DNA of 64,000 bases from Mallotus nudiflorus. Lineage: Eukaryota; Streptophyta; Magnoliopsida; Malpighiales; Euphorbiaceae. The stretch is from assembly GCA_947683625.1 (NCBI GenBank), contig CANTUR010000283.1:286001-350000 (forward strand), given 5' to 3'. The translations under genes and the position numbers were made by a program. Positions 48,706 to 62,700 of this stretch are shown here, piece by piece. Under the pieces are notes generated by a model that saw nothing but the letters and a program-made list of their open reading frames with translations, was not told the DNA's origin and ran no database searches. Every line of letters starts with the position of its first letter. Position 1 is the first letter of the stretch.

Positions 48706-51700
48706 CTATATGGAGATAGTTAATTGAACACCCATTCTATAAGCTAATGCTTCTACAATATCCATAAAGGGATGAGAAATTTCATACTTTGACTTTGCTA
48801 CAATTATAGCCCCTCTCTCATCTCTAATCACTACCCCCAGTCTAATACCTCAATCATTCTTAAGAGCTGCATTTGAGTTGACTTTATGAAAAACTTGTGG
48901 AGGACATCGCTAGATAGCATTACTTAGGGATTGATGTTGTAATTTTTGCTTGAAGTAACAAACATATACTCATTAAGAATACCTGAAGCACATTGATGAG
49001 AACTTAGGATGTCTAACTGAAGGCCCTCATGGGTGAACTTATTTTTGGTAAACCATATAATCCACAACATCATTAAAAATACCATAAAAGCCTCTGAAGG
49101 TGATGTTGATTGCATTTTCAAAATCCATTAGTCTATTGAGAACTGATGTTCCTTTTCTAAAAGAGAAATTTCGAGGAGATTGCGTACCAAAACAAACTAA
49201 CCTAATTACAGTCCCTAAAAAGATGCTCCACTGATTCCATTCCGTTTTCCCTTAATTTACAAATTAAATATACTAGAAGGTGACGCTTATGAAGCTCATA
49301 GTGAACTAGGAGGAAACTATGCATTAATCTCCAAATAAAATTTTTCACCTTTGGTGGAATAACCAGATTCCAGAGCCATTTAGAAGCTGAGGGACCATTT
49401 TACAATGGATATGATGATATGTTACAGGCTAAGTGATATGTTGATCTTATAATAAACAAACCTATTTTTGAATAATGCCACTGCAGAGAATCATCTCGGT
49501 TCCTCTAACTTAAAGGAATAGCTAGAATTTGCTAGGCAATGTGATTCAAGAATGATCGAAATGCCATACTCACATTCAAATCTTTTCGGGCATTATTCAT
49601 TAAAGCACTAACACATCGGTCCATGTTTACTACCTAGCCAAAATGAGGCATCATAAAATTAAACTCTTATGATAGCTAGCTATCTAATTAAACTCTTTTA
49701 GATTCTCCATTCCCTATATACTAATGGAGTCCCTTCTAAAGAACTTCTCGTGCTAATAAAATGCTTTGCCAAAAGAAGATTGGGTAGTAGCCTTTTTTAG
49801 CTTCTAAAAATGATCCATTCAGAAAACAACAAGCCTTTATTACATGAGCTAGAATTGAATAAGGTTCAATCAAAATTCTTCACCATTATTTAGCTAGCAT
49901 TGCTACATTAAAAGCCTTTGATATTCCAAAAACTCATTCCACCATTTGCTTTAGATCGGTATAGAATATTCCAAGAACACCAATGAAGAGAACAACCTTC
50001 AGACCTATTGCCCCCATAAAAAATTTGCTATTGTTGAATTGATATTGTTGCAAACTTGTACTAAAAATTTGAAGTAACTCATCATATAGATTGGGGTTGA
50101 CTACGCTACCGCTTTGATAAAAGTTTCTTTACCAGCTATGGATAATGATTTTTCCTTCTATGATAATAGCTTCTTCTTAATTCTATCCATCATATTCTAG
50201 AATAAGATTTTTTTTTTATCTAAAAACCACTGCTGGCAAGCCTAAGTATTTGACATGCTTATCAACTTATCGAACACTTATACAAGATTTGAGCAAATTA
50301 CAATGGTTAGACGATAAATTTGCATTGAAGGAAATTTTTTATTTTCCCATATTAATCTTTTAACTTGAGGCATGTTCATAGCTTAACAAGATGTCCCTAA
50401 TCATTTGAAGTTCATGCTAGATTTCTCGCCCAAGTATGATGTTGTCATTTACAAATAAAAGGTAAAAGATTTTTAGTGCCTGTTTGTAAATTTTAACACC
50501 TTGTAAGAGATTCTCAAACTCTACTTTTCTAATTAAACTTGAAAGAGCTTCTGCACAAAGAAGAAAGAGGTAGAGTGATAGAGGATCCCTCTGGCATAGC
50601 CCTCTTAAGTGTTTAAAAGAATTCCTTAGATGACCATTGACTAAAATTGAATAAGAAACTGAAGACACATAAGACATTATTAAATTAACTAATCGAGAAG
50701 GGAAACTATTTTTTTTAAAAATTTTCTAAGAAAAGGCGATTCTACTTTGACGTTTGCTTTACTCATATCCAATTTTAGAGCATAGAAGCCTTTAGACCCA
50801 TTTTTTTATTCTTCAAGAAATGAAAATTTCAAGAGCAATAAGAGCATTATCAATAATTTGCCTTCCTGGAATAAAAGCATACTAAGTTTCATGAATAAAA
50901 GAAGGCAAAAATAATTTAATCCTATTTGCTAGAGTCTTTGTGATGATTTTAAAAATGACATTGCAAAGTCTAAAATCTTTATAACTAACAAGATCTTTAA
51001 TTTTAAGAATGTGAGTAATATATGTTTGATTAATTTTTTCAAGGGATGCTCCATTATTCAAAATGTCATGAATTAAGGAAGAAACATCATTACCAATAAT
51101 ATGCTAAAAATTTTGAAAGAAAAGAGCAGACATACCATCAAGTCCTAGAACTTTAGTAGGATGCATTTGAGATAAGGCTAAAAAAATCTCTTTTCTAATG
51201 AAAGGTTAATATAAAGAATTGATCATTGATTCATCTAAACATTTATCTACAACATCAATATCTCTATCCATGTTCAAAGAACTAGTTGAAGAGAATAAAT
51301 CATTAAAGTATTAAGAAATATTTTATCAATCTATTCATCCTCTTCATAACATGCAATACTTGAATTTTGAATTTTTTGGGTTTTGTTTCTTCTCTTTCTT
51401 CTAGTAACTATTTTATGAAAGAAACCAATATTCTTATCTCCCTCTCTTATCCATGAGACCCTTAATCTCTGATGCCATAAAATCTCCTTTTTTTAGCCAA
51501 TTCATCAAGTTTATTTTCAAGGTCTCATTGTGATTGGATACTATCATTTCTTAGTGATTTCTTTTGCAAATTCACAAGCTCAAATTTGAATTTACTTATC
51601 TCAGAATGCATATAAACGAACTACTTTATACCCCATTCCTTTAAAACCATAAAGCAATTAGAAATTTTTGAGACCTAGTTTGTAATTGAGTCCTAACTTG

Positions 51701-52516
51701 ATAGAAAGGCCTAAGAATTAGTGATAATTTCTTTACAATTATCATCTCGTAGCCACAAGGCCTCCAACTGGAATGACTTATTTCTTTTATGTCTTCATTT
51801 TTTAAACTTCCCATATCAAAAGAATAGGACAGTGATAAGATGATTTGTGGGTAAGATGAATCACTTTACAATATGAAAACATGTTTAACTAGCCTTGGTT
51901 AGCCAAAAAATGATCGAGACATTCTTGAATGTTATGCTCTTTGCTTCTATAATTTGTCCAAGTGAAGTGAAACCCCTTCAAATAAGATCTTCTATTGATG
52001 CTGCAAAAAGGTATCCCTAATTACCTCTATCTTACCAAAATCCCCTGGTAGACCTCCCTCTTTCTTATGGTTGTATATGACTTCATTAAAATCCCCATAG
52101 CATAACTAAGGACCATTACTAATATGACTCCAATCATGGATTTGATTCCATATAAGAAATTTGTTTTTATTATCAGGCTAACTATAAAGACTAGTGAATC
52201 TCCATTGGTGATAGTTAGTGGTGTTAGAAACCATGGCATTAATATGATGAAGATATTTTGACAGCAACCGAATCTCCACTTCTGGCTTCTATAATAGAAC
52301 CAAACTACCTCTTTTACCAGTACTAACCCTCTCACAATTGACTATAATAAAACCAACAAAACCCAATTGATAATAAAGATTTAGTAACTTTGAAGCTATT
52401 CTTTTAGATTTAATAAGAGAGAGGATCATAGGATCTTTAAGAAGTGTCAACTTCTTTAGAGTTTGGATTGTTGAAGGGTTCCTAAGCCCTTAGTAATTCT
52501 AGTTGATATAACTCAT
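48706..52516 (-). pseudogene. LINE ORF2 pseudogene: endonuclease, RT, zinc-binding, RNase H (first half)
   Basis: The minus-strand start at 52516 reads MSYINxNYxGLRNPSTIQTL, where plant LINEs have a Trp-Asn-Arg-Gly start of the endonuclease. The endonuclease GDFNE motif is at 52082-52096. RT remnants include RGLCQRDPLSLYLFLLCAEAL (about 50530-50620), and the catalytic FADD box reads FVND (50444-50455), so one Asp is lost. A zf-RVT-like region lies near 49150-49450. The RNase H first half (VNSNAALKND, then GVVIRDERGAIIVAKSKY) lies at about 48900-48720. Many stops, several at Trp or Gln positions. Inactive. Confidence 0.85.
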
Positions 52517-52559
52517 TGTGCTAGGTGGGGTTGCTGAGCAACCTTCATTGCTGGTGCAT

Positions 52560-53946
52560 ACTGATAAGTAACTTCAATAAGATTTGATGAAAAGAGAGTT
52601 TATTTTTGGGAAGTTTTGGTTATACTATAAGGGGTGTTATGGGATTGGTAGGATTATTTTCTTTTTTATTTAGCTTTGGCCTCAAGGGGTTCAAAAGATC
52701 TATATAGGTTTGGGTTAAGGCAAGTCTAAGTTTTTTGGTTGGTTTGGGGAATATGATTGTTAGAATCTGAAATGGGAAGGACTGTTGATGTTTTAGGTGA
52801 AGAATAGTTGGACTCAATTTCAATAGAATGAACCAAAGATGGTTCTATGATTAGAAAAGGACAGTCTTGAGGTGATGTTACAAGTATTTAGATAAAAAAG
52901 GGTGTTATTTAAGGTGTAGGACTTAAAGCTTTAGGAAGAGAAAAAGAGTTATTGGGAAAAAAGTTAGGGAAATGTGGTAGGTCGAATTGAATTTTTACTT
53001 TTTTCAATGACTTTAGAATGTTCTTTAGGATCACATTCTATTTTTGTAAGCTTGGATTATCTATTGTTGACATAGGGTGATGGGATTAGTCATATGAAAG
53101 AGCTTGCTTATGAACATTTAGTACATGTGTTGCTTGGGATTGAGAAGAATGACCAAGATTATTGTCTTGAACCAGAGTAGATCTAGTTGACATTCTTAGT
53201 GGATTATCATCATGCTATTATTTGAGGGGAGATTCTTTCACTTAGGTTCCATAACTCCACTAACCTAAAGCATCATCAATCTCTCCTTCAAATTCTCTAC
53301 AACATTTCACCGTATGACCTATCTTACCACAATGAAAGCAAAAAAAGGGTAACCCTTTATACTTAATCGAAATCTAAATTTTCTTACCTTATTACCAAAT
53401 TATGATTCCACACAAAATAGGATCCTTGACTTTGACTTATGCCTTTAAGCATAAAAACTTACGGTCAATATCTTTATGCTATCTATCAAGTTTGAGAAAA
53501 CAACTGAGTTTTTATGCTATTAGTTTCACTATTGCTTCAGTCATTGCCCTTAAAGGAAGATCATGAGCTCAGATCCACAAAGAGGCTTGAAGATCATGAG
53601 CCAATGGTTGTTCATCAAACGTGACTCTATGTAAGCAAAAGACATTATTATTGAAATGCCATGGCTCATTTTATAGCAACCACTCCAAATCTCTCTTATC
53701 TTTAAATCTAAAAAGAAATATGTTCTTCCCCCTCTCCCTATAAGTAACTAGTTTTTTGGATGCCAAGCTTTCTTTATGATCTCCATTAATTCATAACTAT
53801 TGAACATCCTATTAGTTAGAAGAGATCCAACTAGATATATTAACTCAGGTTACAGTTATGCATGAAAAACACTCACTTCAATATCCAAAACCAGTTTCAA
53901 TAAAGCAAAGATTCAAGGTTTGATTCATGTTGGATTGCATAGACAT
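52560..53946 (-). pseudogene. LINE ORF1 pseudogene (DUF4283-like domain and CCHC zinc knuckle)
   Basis: A minus-strand ATG at 53946 opens a frame broken by stops. Remnants include KNIFLFRFKDKRDLEWLL and EPWHFNNNVFCLHR, the pattern of the DUF4283 domain in plant LINE ORF1 proteins, then LQASLWI and HDLPL. A CCHC knuckle, CFHCGKIGHTVKCC, lies at about 53306-53340. The C-terminal part is polar and low complexity. ORF1 proteins bind element RNA. ORF2 begins shortly downstream. Confidence 0.8.
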
Positions 53947-55271
53947 TCCTTTTATGTTTATTCTTTACCGCTGGATGGACATGGGTAGGAGTTATTGCGT
54001 TGCTGCAAAACAAATACTAAGATGTATGATGAGAAATAATGAAAGACAAGATTAATAAAATAGAAACAAAAGCAAACCCTAAATAGATATAAAGAAATGA
54101 CAAAGAGGCAAGAAAATAAATGATAGGATGAAGAAGAAAATATAGAGAAATCAAGGAAGGATAAAACTAAAAGAAAATGGCAGAGATTACAATCAAAGAT
54201 AATGATAAACCTTAGAAGGGAACCATAACACTGCATCAGGAGCAAATCCTAACCCTCACAGAAGGGAACATTATTTAGTTGATTCTCTAAAACCTCCTAT
54301 GGTAAATTTTGTAAAGATGTTGAATTGAGTTAATTCTTGTAAACTATATTTATGATTTACTTCTATATAAGTTCTACTTCAAAAATAATAATTTAATACA
54401 TTTTTTGAGAAATAATAATTTAATAGATATTTGACAATGAGTCTTTTTTTAATTTTTTCTAATACCATATCCATTCTTGTCAATTTCATTATTAGTTTTG
54501 ATTTTATTATTTTTTTCCAATTATTTTTCACCTATTATACACTTTCCAATTATTTGTTAGTACATGAAACTTATTGTTATTACTATTCTTTTTAATTTTG
54601 CAAATCTAACTATTTCTATATTCTATATTTTGTTTGTCCTTTATTTTATTTTATCCTTTTTAATTAGGCTAATTATATATTGTTTAACATATAAATTTAC
54701 AAAATTATCCTTATTAGTTGCATTTCTTGCTAATGTGTTAATGTGAAAACTGAAACTTGACTATTCTTTACATATTAATGTCACAAAATAATGAGTGAAA
54801 CTATAAAAAAATTTCAAATTGACCAAACTAAGTTAATCCAACTCAATCGAAATAAAAATATTATGATTCAAAATGTTGAAAGGTTGGTTATGATTTTTTT
54901 AACTAGATTTTTTAATTTGATTTTGAATTATGAAAAAAAACTTGCAAAATTAAATTGAATTAATAATTTAATAATTATTGTAGATTATTCATGTTAATGA
55001 CAAAATCCATATGATTGAACTATTATCAAATGTGAAAAGAGCTATTTTAAAGAATTTAATACTATTATCAAATATGAAAAGAGCTATTCTACTAATTAGT
55101 AAATTGCACTTTAGATTGTTTAAAAAGTATACTAAATTTTGATATTTTTAAAATATTTATGTTGTAATTTGAACTTTTAGTGACTTTTAAACAAGTCGTT
55201 GTCAAATACAACATAATTACAAATATATAGTAAGAACTAAAATTTATTTTTCATTTTTAAAATAGTGACAA

Positions 55272-55275
<4 letters not shown>

Positions 55276-55348
<73 letters not shown>
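55276..55348. repeat. (TA)n microsatellite
   Basis: About 36 TA dinucleotides immediately before direct repeat copy 1. Copy 2 is preceded by a much shorter TA run (about 55579-55588). Confidence 0.95.
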
Positions 55349-55351
<3 letters not shown>

Positions 55352-55455
55352 TAAAACAATTATCCTAATTAAATTCAAATATTTTTAATTTTGATACTCT
55401 TGAATGTTAATTAGTTTGGTTAATAATTTAATATTTTAAAATTTACTTTATTGGT
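55349..55455 (+). repeat. Direct repeat copy 1
   Basis: It matches 55588-55695: ACTAAA, then TTATCCTAAT, AAATTCAAATATTTTTAATT, TTGAT and TAGTTTGGTTAATAATTTAA recur in the same order with scattered changes. It also shares the TA run to its left. No function recognised. Confidence 0.8.
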
Positions 55456-55587
55456 CAATTTGGTTAAAAATATTTATTTTAAGTAGACTAAATGAAAATT
55501 GGAATAAGTTGATAATATTTGGGTTTTTAATTTATTTTAACTGAACTAAAACTTGACTATTATTTTCAAATTCATGTTTATATATAT

Positions 55588-55695
55588 ACTAAATATATTA
55601 TCCTAATCAAATTCAAATATTTTTAATTTTGATATTCTTGACTGTTGGTTAGTTTGGTTAATAATTTAAATATTTAAAAATTGAATTTATTGATT
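55588..55695 (+). repeat. Direct repeat copy 2
   Basis: Second copy of 55349-55455, starting 239 bases downstream of the first. Confidence 0.8.
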
Positions 55696-57500
55696 TGTCA
55701 ACTACATTAAAATTGGAACAAGTTGAAAGCGTTTGTTTTTTTTAGACAATTGGGCCTATATTATTTGTAAAAACTTAATGATTGAGTTTAGATTAAATCA
55801 AATTGCGTAGAAAAATCATTATTGTATAATTTTGTTTGAAAAATAAAATATTATAACTAAATCATTAAAATTTATTCAGCATTTTCAATTTATTTGAATT
55901 CAAATCTCATTAAGATTTTGTATACTACTTTTGAATTTTTTTAGAAATTCCTATTTGATAAGGAAGATCAATTACATTCGCAAATATTGTTCTCATTGGA
56001 TTTTTCAAAATTATTTTCTTATTGTTTATCTAAATATTTTAAAGATAATAATTGTATAGAATTATTTACTACATGATGAGTTTCAATAAAATCATTTTGA
56101 TCATTATATATATTGTTTTTTTCCCTAATTGAAGTCATCTTTTATAATTATGACATCAATAACTTTTAAAATATGATTTTATTCGACTTCATTTACATTA
56201 AAAAATAGTTTAGCCACACACATAACATACATGATATTTATGTTACTATATAAAATATTTATATTCATTTAACAATAAAAAAATTAAATTAAACTTAAAA
56301 CTTTCTATTTTCTCAATTGAAATTTCTATTATATAATAATTTTATTTTATTATATGTTGATTTGTGGTTTAACTTAAATCATCTCCTAAAGTATATAAAA
56401 ACATATTTAAGTTGATATGTTAACTTTATAGTTTCTTGTTGACCATAAAATAATTTATGGTAAACCACAAATGTTTAATTTAGATTTTAAACCATAACCG
56501 TAATTTTTTTAAAACTTATAACCTATTAACCTATAATAAGTAATTTTGTTTTTCAAATTAATTTTTTTGAATGTTAGCAACCTTTAAGGTATTGCAGAAA
56601 AATCCCTCATTTGTACTATTATTTTATATTATTCTTCATCAAGATGTATCTTTAATGAATAACTCATCTTTTCTTTAAACAAACATACTCGTAGTTTATT
56701 ATTTGACTATCTATATTTTGTATTAACTAATTTTAATATTTTATACTTATTGATCTTCTCATGCAATCTATCAATCCGTAGATCTTAAAAATTACATAAT
56801 TTTAAAAATAAATTAAATAATTTCAACGAAACGGAATTTATGAATTAATCAAGTAGTTTCTTCAAAATTTATATTATCTTTAATTTATATCATGAAATAC
56901 ATAGTTGGTTATCCTACAACTTCAGCATATGCTGTTTATAGACATTACGCACACAAAACCAAAAGTTGGTGTTGTTATTTTATAAAATATATAATATCTA
57001 AATACAAAGCCCATTTAATAATTGAATTGTGAATTGGTACATTAGTTATAGTATTATAGTAGGTTGATTCTTATTTTAGGATGAACTCTAACATAAAAAT
57101 TTTCTTTGATAATTAAAATTAAGTAGCAATTTTTTTAAAGTAGCTTAATGACTAAACTTTTATGGTATGATATGGGAGAGTCAAGGGTTTGGGGGTCAAA
57201 CCCAACTTTTTATTGAATGCCTTTGTTCTGTAATAAAATATTTTATCATCCGTCTAAGGTGGAGCAAGAAAATTATGTAATAATTCTTATAAAAAATTAC
57301 ACAAATAACTAAAGTCAAGCAAAAATTTTTAAAAATATGGTGGCTTTTTTTTTTCCCAAAACTAACCTTAACTGTTTTCATTTTTATGCTATTTTATATT
57401 TTTCTTTTTATTTATACAATCTTTTTCTTCATCTCTTCATTCTATTCATGATTTTTGCCAAATCCATCACTCTTTTCATCCTTATATGATACGGACCCAT

Positions 57501-60500
57501 TACAAACTATAATTAAATTTGCAAAATTAACCCATTAATAGTAGATTTCCAATAGCCAAGAAAGGTTAAGCAATTATGATTGATATTTTTTTCTTCTTTT
57601 TCTAATTTTATTTTTGGATTTATGTTTCTAATGTAAGGTGTTGATAGTTTTTTTCCAATTCATGGGTTCTTTTTTAATTTGATGAGTGATGTCATTTTTT
57701 TGGTTATTGGCACTTGGGTGATACTTAGATTCTATATTTTTCTCATTTTATTTTTGGATTTGTGTTTCTAGTGCTATGAATATTGATAGATTTTTCCACT
57801 TCAAGTTTTTTGGTGACTGTGTGTTGTGATTTTTTTATTGTTTTTCATTTTTTTGTTGTTATGTTTTATGTTTCTCTGTTGCTCCAATTTTTGGTAAATG
57901 CCAAAAGATTGTTGGTGAATTTTTCGACAAACCGGATTCAATGCGCAAGCATGCTAGAGGAATATTTCATCAAAGTAAAACCTAATTTCTTTCAGACAAT
58001 TATAAATTTTCAAACACCTTCATCACAATTTCTTTGGATTCTAATGAGAAATTTTGTGAATTTGATAAGTTTGATGAGAATATAAAATTTGACTAATTGA
58101 TTGGATTCTATAACTAAATACTTGTATTAACGAAATTATGAAAGCTTTAATAAGACAAAAATAATAATAAATCAAGAAAATATTGAAATTGCTAAATTGA
58201 AGATTGATTAAATTGTTGATGATGATTGTGTTGTGTTTCTTCCTTTCTTTTGTAAACATTGTTGCTTTCAGTCTACTTCTCCAAGAAATTCTAGACATTT
58301 CTAGTTCATCAATGCTTCACAGTTCCTTAGGCTTTTGAACTTGTAAAGGAAATTCCAAATTTTTCCCATTTGATTAATACATCAGATCCTCTGACTCTTT
58401 TAGCTTGCTAATTACATCTTCTAGAATATTTTTGTATTTATTTTTTTTTCTTCCCCAAGACATTTTTATGGGTTTGGTTCTTGATGAATCATAGGGTTGT
58501 GAATTGTTGGGTTTTAAATAAAAAAAAATATTTTAGGCACATACAATGCCTCCCATATATAATTACTCTGGATCAAGGCCAAGCTAATTATAGGGATATG
58601 AGTTTCCAAAATAAGGCTCTTCCTTATATACATCCCTCTCTTTTTTTTCAAAAAAAAAAAATCTATTTCTCTTGCCAACAAATTCATCTTCCAAATTTTA
58701 ATTTCTTCACTTTATCCATTCTTTAACTTCTTCAAATATCACAATACCCAATTTAATTTCTTCAATTTGTCAAGAAATTAAGTACTCATATAATCTTCTT
58801 CTTCTTCAAAATACCCACAAATTTCTCTTTTACATTTCAATTCTTTATGAAATTGACTTTATCCATAAGTTCAATCCCCTAAATATCACAAGCCCCATAT
58901 TATTTTCTCCCATTTTTTTTATGTTTTCAAGAGCTTATGGTAAAAATAAATAAATAAATCTCTACAATTTTTTTTTCACCAAATATTTCCTAACTTTCAC
59001 CTTTTTTTTTCTCTAACTCTTTTTAATTTTCAAACACCCAAACATTTGATTGCCTATAATCCAGGATACTCACTTCAATTTTTTCAATTTCTTTGATTAA
59101 TCATAACACCTAAAAGACCTAAACTTTAAATATTAATTTTTTTTGAAATTCATAAGTTCTATTTTCTCTTCTTCTCTTACCCATCACTCCTATGTTGTCG
59201 AAATCACCCAGGTCAATGCCCAAACTATTACTGAATCTTGACTACAAGCCATCATCACCAAGCCGCAACCTCACACTATTGTCTCCTCCAAAATGGCCTC
59301 ATCTCCCACAGTTGATGGTGAGTAGCATCATGTAGTTGCGTAAAGCAATTTCATTATCATCAGCAAACATTAAGCATGCAATCCCACTCTCGATCATACC
59401 ACCTCACAGCGCCTAAGCGAGCTGCTGCCCCAAGGTGATATATGGCCTTTGTATGCTTCTCGAAGTTGTAGCACCACGTGGAACAACTACTATTCTTCCT
59501 TATTGACAAGCAGCTGACAAGAATGCTTTTTTCTCACCCGAAGTGAATCCATTCACTAGTTTTTCTCCTTTTGCAACTCAATTTGAAAATATTTTACCAA
59601 TTTCCCAAGGGCTCAACAATATCAACTCAAAAAATATTTTAGAAGAATTAAATGAGTTTTTTTCCTTTGCTCCATTTTGAATAGATTTGTTCTCTTGGGC
59701 ATCAATTTTGAATTTATTGAATATTTGCCTCTTGATAATTTATATGATTTGTGATTTATATGGCTTGGCCTTATTGTATTTGGCGATTGTAAAGGTGAAA
59801 TTTTGCATTCTTTATTTTTGGGAAGATGAGATTTTGCTCGAAGATGTTTGTAGATTAGATTCTTCTTTAGCCAATTTTTTTTAAAGCTTTAATAGTTTTT
59901 TCCCAAGATTTGTTGATTGACACTTTCTTGCTTGGTGATTTTAATGCCCTTGAATTGTGTTAACTTTCCATGTTCTATTTTAGCCAAAAAATTTTAATAA
60001 ATTGGTTAAATTTAATACATTTTGGCTATTTCACCTAGTTCATTTTATGATTCATGATTATTTTTTTAAAGGAAACCAAGACACTAATAGCCTCATGACT
60101 TGTGAATTGTAGCAAAATAAAAATGCTGAAACAACTTTTTCCAACGATTTTGTATAAATATATCATGACTTTTTGGTTTAATAAATAAAAAGTAATTTCT
60201 TTGTCTTGTCATAATTTTGGATTTTTATAACCAAATTAATATGCAAACCTTGACCTTTGGATAGAGATTCTTGAATTTAGGAAGACCAATTTTGCATTTT
60301 GGACCCTTTTTTTTTTGGCAATTTTATGCCAAAAATCCTTATTATTATCTTGGTGTATTTCATAAAGTTTTTGGCAATTATTTAATTTCATGATGCCATA
60401 AACTTTTCTCTATTGCTTGTTATGCAAAATTTAACTCTAATTTAAATATTTCTTCTGTGATCTGTAAAATTGCTTTTGATTATTGACAAAAATTTAGAAT

Positions 60501-62700
60501 ATTTTTGACAAAACATGATGAACATGGCTAGTTTCTAGGCCTTTTTTTTTTGTTGTTTGCTCCAAGTGCTTTAATTCTAACTTTGATTTATTTGCAAGCA
60601 TGTATTCTTGTTTTCTCATACTTTTTAAGCATTGACTTTTTGAATCAATTTTCTTAGTATGCAAAGAATGGCCAAACTAAAATTGTCACAACTCCTGGCC
60701 CTCTTAAATGTTTTTATTTTGGTCAAAATTTTGGCATAAGTGTTTAGCACCATATTTATTCATAAATCTTCTCAAGGCCTTAGGGCCTTTTATTATTTAT
60801 TTTGAAGTTTCACTAAACCAAATGACTTGTCCCTGTGCTCACTAAAAATCAATTGCAAATTGTTCCCCAAAATATTTGTGGCTTTGGGTTTTCATAAAAT
60901 TTGACCATTGGATGTTTTGCACCACCTTCTTGGAATTATACTTACAAGGTTCGATTCATTTACAATATCTAGTTGAAATTTAGAATAAATTTAATAAATT
61001 TCAGCTCTCTCATTGCTTGTATTGTCTTGATAAACTTATAGAAATTCAATTTGATGAATTTTCTTGTAATTTGTTTGGTTTAGCCAAAAATTTTAAACAT
61101 TGATAGAAATGTGGCTATTTTCCTAAACCATTTTTTATTGTTTTCTTGTTTCTTCAAGACAATTGAATTAAAACTCTTGTTTATTCATAGAGTCTTACTA
61201 TGATTAGACATGGATAATTTTATTTCTACTCTGTAACCTAGGTGTCCGCAACCAAGAGTTAACAAAAAAATTATTTTAGAAAATATAATGCCAAAAGTAT
61301 TTTATTTGGACATTTTTTGTAACTTTGTTTCTCTTGTAAAGAAAACAAAAAATTTATTGGCTATACAATCATTCATCACTAAATATAATGCAGAATTTTG
61401 TATTTTTTTAGCCAATAATTCATGACAATTCATATTATTTTAAATATTTTTACCATACTCAATAATGTTTGGCTTAACTAAGGTTTCTAACACCTCTTTG
61501 GCCATTTTTCTTTGTTTAACAAATTCCTTGTTTATCTTGACAATTAAATTGCCAAAATTGCTTGTTCATGATTTTAAGAATTTGCAACACAAATTTTTGC
61601 TATAGCCAAGAAGCATTTGCAAAATTAAATTTCCAATCAATGGACTTTGGATTTAGACAACTTCTTTCAAACATCAAACTATAGTCCTTACAAAACATAT
61701 TTTGCAACTTTTGGCCATGCTAAACATTTGTGAATTTATTTTGGCCAATCTTGGCCTTGGTACTTTGGTCACTTTTCTTAAAAATTTTCTTAAGGAATTT
61801 AAAAGATTTGCCTCTATTTATTGCAAAAAAAAATGATTATAAATTTTTTTAAGGTTTATAGGCATGCAATATGTTATGTCTCGCAAACTACCTAGCATAA
61901 ATACAAAGTTTAATTAATTTATTTTTTGGCATAGCAACCTTACAAAATCCTTATGGCAATCAATAGTTCTGGCTATGTTTCTATGTGTTGCCTCTTTGAT
62001 TTTCTAGGCAAATTTTGCATTTTGCATAATTAAGTCAAAACTGGTTGATAAAATATTTTTTTGTGGAATCGCTTGACACCTTCCTAGGAATATTGTCATT
62101 TATGTTTAATTTATCACCTCATGCATTATTGCTTTGATTTTTCAAGCCAAATATAAATAAAGTGATTTATTCTTTTAATTTGGCTAGAACCATCCTCATT
62201 TTCTTAGGGCCATTTTCATGAAAGGTGCATTTTTAACAAGCATTATACCTTAAAACTTATTATTCTTGATGTATGGCCTTTACCATTCATTTTTGGCATT
62301 TCATGAATTTGCAAGCTTTGAATTGTTGCTTTTGTCTTTGAGGATTTTCTTTGCATTTACTATTAACCATATGCTTTAACTTTTTACACCAAACATGTGC
62401 TACTGGATATCATGGATCATCATAAACTCCTGCATCACCAATCACACCACACATATACACCACCACCGTGCATTACCAAAATGTGAAATTTTTAGCCATT
62501 ATGCTGCTGAAATTTCATCCGAACAATATCGATCATAAAACTTATTCACATTATAAAGAAAGACATCAAAGAAAATAAACTTTAACACATCAAAATTTGA
62601 AAAATTCAAACTTAATTCATTTAAGATAATGGCAATCAATCCAATTTTCAAAATCCAAAAAACCAAAATATTTCCATTAAGTAGTAAATTTCTGGTCGGA
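57501..62700. other. Non-coding or heavily decayed region, rich in TTGGC/GCCAA words
   Basis: No complete gene is supported. 59165-59560 is less A+T-rich and has coding-like texture on the plus strand but contains several stops; I do not recognise it. From about 60000 to 62500 the words TTGGC and GCCAA recur about two dozen times without a fixed period. It may be the non-coding part of a large retroelement belonging with the decayed minus-strand frame at 62700-64000, but that is an inference. Confidence 0.4.

Larger units (their letters stand above)
48701..54250 (-). mobile_element. 5' and central part of a plant LINE (non-LTR retrotransposon)
   Basis: Read on the minus strand from about 54250, the element holds a 5' leader, ORF1 (53946 to about 52560) and ORF2 (52516 to 48706), then continues at 36667-36362 beyond element B. 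ORF2 has endonuclease, reverse transcriptase, zinc-binding and RNase H domains in the order typical of plant L1-like LINEs. The intact length would be close to 5.9 kb. The exact 5' end and the LINE's own target duplication were not found. Confidence 0.88.
54251..57500. other. A+T-rich intergenic DNA
   Basis: No gene is supported. It includes a 42-bp-offset small direct repeat at 55019-55088 (the word TATTATCAAATGTGAAAAGA and its variant), a (TA)n microsatellite at 55276-55348 and the direct repeat pair described separately. Confidence 0.6.

Noticed and set aside
57783..58085. 100-codon plus-strand frame rich in Phe, Val and Leu
   Set aside because: Hydrophobic composition follows from T-rich sequence; there is no recognisable family, no promoter and no continuation into neighbouring frames.
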